Shown: positions 5,283-8,348 of the stretch, one piece after another | Layout: the number at the start of each line of letters is the position of its first letter | Position numbering within the stretch: the stretch's first letter is position 1 | From: Spirochaeta sp. | GTDB lineage: Bacteria > Spirochaetota > Spirochaetia > Spirochaetales_E > Spirochaetaceae_B | Reading direction: 5' to 3' | Assembly: GCA_030590585.1 (NCBI GenBank) | Contig: JAUUYD010000081.1 | Location: 1-8,348 of the forward strand | DNA: 8,348 bases | Made by a program: the position numbers and the translations under genes | Notes under the pieces: generated by a model | Seen by the model: the letters and a program-made list of their open reading frames with translations, nothing else | What the model was told of the DNA's origin: nothing | The model's database searches: none

Positions 5283-7019
5283 ATGAAGGAATATAAAGGC
5301 ATACCTGCATCTCCGGGCATCGCCATTCATCACGCGTTTGCCCATTACGCTGATTCTTTTCCCATGCCCCAGTACTTTGTAAGCGAATCTGAAGTTGAAG
5401 ATGAATGGCTCAGGTTCCGGAAGGCCGTTAAGCGTGCTTCTTCAGAAATCGAAAGAATCAAAGAGACACTTGGTCCCTCTACTTCGGGTCATCATCAGCT
5501 TCTGGATGTACAGCTTCTGATGCTGCAGGATCCTGAGATGAGTGATCAGATTAAAAAGACTATTCCCGAATCATTGCATAACGTTGAATGGATACTCTCT
5601 GAATATATTGATAATGTAGTTAAGCTCCTGGAGTCTTCCGGGGATGAGTATCTTGCCGAGCGGTCTCTGGACATAATGGATGTGTTCAGGCGCATTACAA
5701 ATCAGCTGCTTTACCGTGAAAGGCTTTCTTTATCCCGGATCGATAAGGATGTGATTCTGGTTTCACCGAATCTTCTGCCTTCTGAAACCATTATGCTCGA
5801 CCCGGAGAAAGTGAGAGGTATTGCCCTGGATGCCGGTGGAAGAACCTCCCACACGGCGATTCTCGCCCGTTCTCTGGGCATCCCCGCGGTTCTGGGTTTG
5901 AGATCCATTACGCGAAATATCAAGCCTGACGATCTGGTTATTGTTGACGGGAGCCTGGGAATTGTTATTGTCGACCCTGATGAGGAAACTCTTGTAGCTT
6001 ATCGGGGAAAACTCCGCGAACTGGAAAAACGTGAGACGGAGCTGATCGGATTAAGGAACCTGCCTGCGGAAACCACAGACGGCAAGTCGATTAATCTTTT
6101 GGCAAATATTGAGATCCCTGAGGAGATTGACCTTGTAATATCCTCAAATGCTCAAGGAATCGGACTGTTCCGAAGTGAGTTTCTGTTTATGAACCCCCGG
6201 GAACAGCCGGATGAAGAAATTCAGTACCGGGCTTATGTGAAAGTTCTCGAAGCAATGGGGGAGAAACCTGTAACTATCAGGACTATGGATGTCGGTGGTG
6301 ATAAATTGCTGCCGATGATGGGTTCTTTAGATGAAAACAATCCTCTTCTTGGTTGGCGGGCAATCCGATTCTGTCTTGATGAAGAGGAAATATTCCGTAT
6401 TCAGCTTCGCGCTCTTCTTCGTGCTTCGGCTCACGGAAATCTGAGAATCATGTTTCCACTTATTTCCAATACCGGTGAGCTGGATAAGGCATTGATGATT
6501 CTGGAAGAAGAAAGACGCGATCTTGCTGCCTGCAAAACTCCCATGGCTGAAAATCTGCCGATTGGGATTATGATAGAAGTACCCTCTGCAGCTCTTATCT
6601 CTGATGTTCTGGCCAGAAAATCGGATTTCTTTTCTATCGGGACGAACGATTTAATTCAATACACCATGGCTGTTGACAGGGGTAATGAAAAAATCGCTCC
6701 TCTGTTCCAGCCGTATCATCCGGCTTTATGGCGTCTGATAAAAATGACTGTTGAGAACGGAAAAGCCGCGGGTATTCCGGTGGGCGTCTGCGGAGAGGTT
6801 GCCAGTGATCCGGCCTCGGCAGTGCTTCTTCTGGCCCTCGGTCTGGATGATTTGTCCATGGGTGCTTTCAGTATTCCATCAGTCAAGCGTATAATCCGTT
6901 CGGTCAGTGCAAGTGAAGCTTCAACTGTGCTGGAGACTGTTATGATAATGGCCTGCAGTGAAGAAGTTGAATCTTATCTGAATAGCTGGTTGGGAGAGAA
7001 ATTTGACGAAAGAAAATAA
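5283..7019 (+). CDS. ptsI: Phosphoenolpyruvate-protein phosphotransferase, PTS enzyme I
   Basis: Cytoplasmic enzyme that takes phosphate from PEP and passes it to HPr, the first step of the phosphotransferase system. From ATG 5283 it has 578 residues, matching classical enzyme I, with no N-terminal GAF domain as in PtsP. The start gives the family-typical MKEYKGIPASPGIA. The HPr-binding helices span about 33-145. The phosphoryl-accepting histidine is H190 in GGRTSHTAILARS. The PEP-binding barrel shows R297 (GLFRSEF), R333, DVGGDK (336-341), E432, D456 (SIGTNDLIQYTMAVDR) and the catalytic C503 in GVCGEV, each one position beyond the E. coli numbering. All key residues are present. No HPr or permease gene is in the window. 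Earlier in-frame starts (TTG 5238, ATG 5256) lie within the palindrome or promoter and are unlikely. No Shine-Dalgarno sequence precedes 5283. Transcription probably continues into der. Confidence 0.95.
   Translation: MKEYKGIPASPGIAIHHAFAHYADSFPMPQYFVSESEVEDEWLRFRKAVKRASSEIERIKETLGPSTSGHHQLLDVQLLMLQDPEMSDQIKKTIPESLHNVEWILSEYIDNVVKLLESSGDEYLAERSLDIMDVFRRITNQLLYRERLSLSRIDKDVILVSPNLLPSETIMLDPEKVRGIALDAGGRTSHTAILARSLGIPAVLGLRSITRNIKPDDLVIVDGSLGIVIVDPDEETLVAYRGKLRELEKRETELIGLRNLPAETTDGKSINLLANIEIPEEIDLVISSNAQGIGLFRSEFLFMNPREQPDEEIQYRAYVKVLEAMGEKPVTIRTMDVGGDKLLPMMGSLDENNPLLGWRAIRFCLDEEEIFRIQLRALLRASAHGNLRIMFPLISNTGELDKALMILEEERRDLAACKTPMAENLPIGIMIEVPSAALISDVLARKSDFFSIGTNDLIQYTMAVDRGNEKIAPLFQPYHPALWRLIKMTVENGKAAGIPVGVCGEVASDPASAVLLLALGLDDLSMGAFSIPSVKRIIRSVSASEASTVLETVMIMACSEEVESYLNSWLGEKFDERK
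6992..6998 (+). promoter_or_regulatory. Ribosome binding site of der inside the end of ptsI
   Basis: GGGAGAG lies within the last ptsI codons. Its GGAG core (6993-6996) is 6 nt before TTG 7003. This decides the der start, because an in-frame stop at 6979 leaves no ATG or GTG before the first G-domain motif. Confidence 0.75.
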
Positions 7020-8348
7020 ACGGCGTCCCAGGGTTGTTATAGCCGGGCGTCCCAATGTGGGGAAATCCACCCTGTTCAACAGGCTGTACGGCCGGAGAAG
7101 GGCGATTACCGACCCCACTCCCGGGGTAACCCGGGATGCAATAGAGGAGCAATGTTCCATAGCCGGAATCCCCATTACGCTGGTGGATACCGGCGGGGTG
7201 AAGGTGGAATATGAGGATACTTTCGATGATATTGTTGCCGAACGCTCACTCTCATCCCTGAAGAATGCGGATCTTATACTTTTTCTGGTGGAACTCGGTG
7301 AAATGACGGCTGAGGATCATTTGCTGGTTGATGAGCTTCGGGATAAATCCGATCGCGTCATCCTGGTGGTGAACAAGGCTGATACACCGGAAAAAGACTA
7401 TCAGGCTTCTGATTTCTATTCCACTGGACTGGGAGAACCCATCCCGGTATCAGCCATTCATGGCCGCAACATGGACAGGCTGGCTGAAATCGTCAGGGAA
7501 AAGCTGGAATTGGTGATTGATTCCCTCTCTGGTGATATCGACGAAAATGATGAGTTGAATGAAGGTTCCTCAGATCTTGTTCTGGCGCTGGTGGGTAAAC
7601 CGAATGTCGGAAAATCCACCCTGGCAAACCGCTTGTCCGGCGAGGAGTGTTCCCTGGTGTCGGATATTGCCGGCACAACCCGGGATACAGTTATCGGAAG
7701 TGCTGAACATAAGGGCCGAAGCTTGAGAATTGTAGATACTGCCGGAATTCGCCGTAAGGCCAGGGTTGCTGAAAATGTTGAGTACTATTCAGTGAACCGT
7801 GCAATCAGAGCCATGTTTGAAGCCGATGTCACGGTACTTCTGATTGATGCTGATGAAGGCTTGTCCGATCAGGATAAAAAAATTACAGCCCAGGCGGTTA
7901 AAAAAGGCCGTACGGTGATAATGGCCCTGAATAAATGGGATGAAAAGGTTCCTGACAAGCTCAAATTCAAGAAAGCTGAAGACCGTATACGTTTTCAGTT
8001 TCCCATACTGGACTGGGCTCCTCTTACCCCTATTTCCGCTCTTAAGGGTTACGGTATTCCCGATTTACTGGATATAATTCTGAAAGCCGACAGGCAGCAG
8101 AACCGCCGTGTGGATACTTCTGAATTGAATCGTGCCGTATCGGAGTGGGTTGATCTGACTCCGCCTCCTACCAGAAAGGGGAAAGCATTTAAAGTCCGTT
8201 ATGTAACTCAGGTTTCCATCAAACCTGTTCGTTTTGTCGCTTTTGTCAATCGAAAGACCGGATTTCCGGATTCCTACAGGCGTTTTCTTGTCAATCAAAT
8301 CCGTCGGGAGTTCGGATTCACTCTGGTTCCTGTGGAATTGGAATTGAC
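7003..8348 (+). CDS. der: Ribosome assembly GTPase Der (EngA), 3'-partial
   Basis: Double-GTPase needed for assembly of the 50S ribosomal subunit. 448 codons are visible and the frame is still open at the right edge. Known Der proteins are about 435-490 residues and the visible end is within the KH-like domain, so probably only a short tail is missing. G domain 1 has GRPNVGKS (15-22), DTGG (62-65), NKAD (124-127) and VSA (149-151). An acidic linker follows (about 175-190). G domain 2 has GKPNVGKS (198-205), DTAGIRRK (245-252), NKWD (310-313) and ISALKG (344-349). The KH-like domain begins near 365 and contains FKVRYVTQVSIKP. In G domain 1 the usual D-G-x-x-G stretch after strand 4 reads VELGEMTAED, a divergence seen only in that domain. 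The TTG start overlaps ptsI by 17 nt with a good ribosome binding site, so the genes are co-transcribed and probably translationally coupled. Confidence 0.95.
   Translation, partial: MTKENKRRPRVVIAGRPNVGKSTLFNRLYGRRRAITDPTPGVTRDAIEEQCSIAGIPITLVDTGGVKVEYEDTFDDIVAERSLSSLKNADLILFLVELGEMTAEDHLLVDELRDKSDRVILVVNKADTPEKDYQASDFYSTGLGEPIPVSAIHGRNMDRLAEIVREKLELVIDSLSGDIDENDELNEGSSDLVLALVGKPNVGKSTLANRLSGEECSLVSDIAGTTRDTVIGSAEHKGRSLRIVDTAGIRRKARVAENVEYYSVNRAIRAMFEADVTVLLIDADEGLSDQDKKITAQAVKKGRTVIMALNKWDEKVPDKLKFKKAEDRIRFQFPILDWAPLTPISALKGYGIPDLLDIILKADRQQNRRVDTSELNRAVSEWVDLTPPPTRKGKAFKVRYVTQVSIKPVRFVAFVNRKTGFPDSYRRFLVNQIRREFGFTLVPVELEL

Noticed and set aside
5145..5345. N-terminal extension of the minus-strand GerMN gene to ATG 5345
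   Set aside because: The extension runs across the ptsI start, promoter and palindrome, and lacks GerMN-family features; the basic segment plus membrane helix right after ATG 5144 makes a natural N-terminus.
1..8348. CRISPR array, tRNA, rRNA, insertion sequence or phage genes
   Set aside because: No spaced repeats, cloverleaf-like sequence, transposase motif or terminal inverted repeats were seen anywhere; all long open frames are accounted for.

Overview
The window holds six protein-coding genes. It reads as a chromosomal housekeeping segment of a bacterium with roughly balanced base composition. The combination of RNase Y, a YmdB-type phosphodiesterase, a TlyA-type RNA methyltransferase, a membrane-anchored GerMN protein, PTS enzyme I and Der fits a spirochaete (Spirochaetota, Treponema/Spirochaeta-like) best. 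This is an inference from gene content and protein flavour, because no rRNA or other decisive marker is present.

Layout: (1) Bases 1-861 (+) are the 3' part of an unrecognised gene, open through the left edge. It encodes a very acidic segment with a three-residue repeat, then a possible GAF-like domain. (2) Bases 862-1127 are non-coding and end in a near-consensus sigma70-type promoter for rny. (3) rny (1128-2663) is followed by a strong intrinsic terminator, then ymdB (2755-3552) and tlyA (3556-4374) only 3 nt apart. (4) A GerMN-domain gene lies on the minus strand (4371-5144). It converges on tlyA so tightly that both stop codons share the tetranucleotide TTAA. (5) A 138-bp divergent intergenic region (5145-5282) holds a perfect 21-bp palindrome directly next to a consensus TTGACA/TATTAT promoter for ptsI. 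The predicted transcript start is only a few bases before the ptsI ATG, so the mRNA may be leaderless. (6) ptsI (5283-7019) overlaps der by 17 nt. The der gene starts at TTG 7003 and runs off the right edge.

How the genes relate: four of the six act on RNA or ribosomes. RNase Y starts mRNA decay at the membrane, YmdB is a known partner and modulator of RNase Y in Bacillus, TlyA methylates rRNA in other bacteria, and Der is a 50S assembly GTPase. Enzyme I of the phosphotransferase system is co-transcribed with der, which would link a carbon/energy sensor to ribosome assembly.

I do not see a novel defence, mobile or biosynthetic system. There is no CRISPR array, tRNA, rRNA or insertion sequence. 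The points most worth a second look are regulatory (the ptsI palindrome and leaderless start, and the terminator splitting rny from ymdB) plus the unrecognised acidic protein at the left edge.
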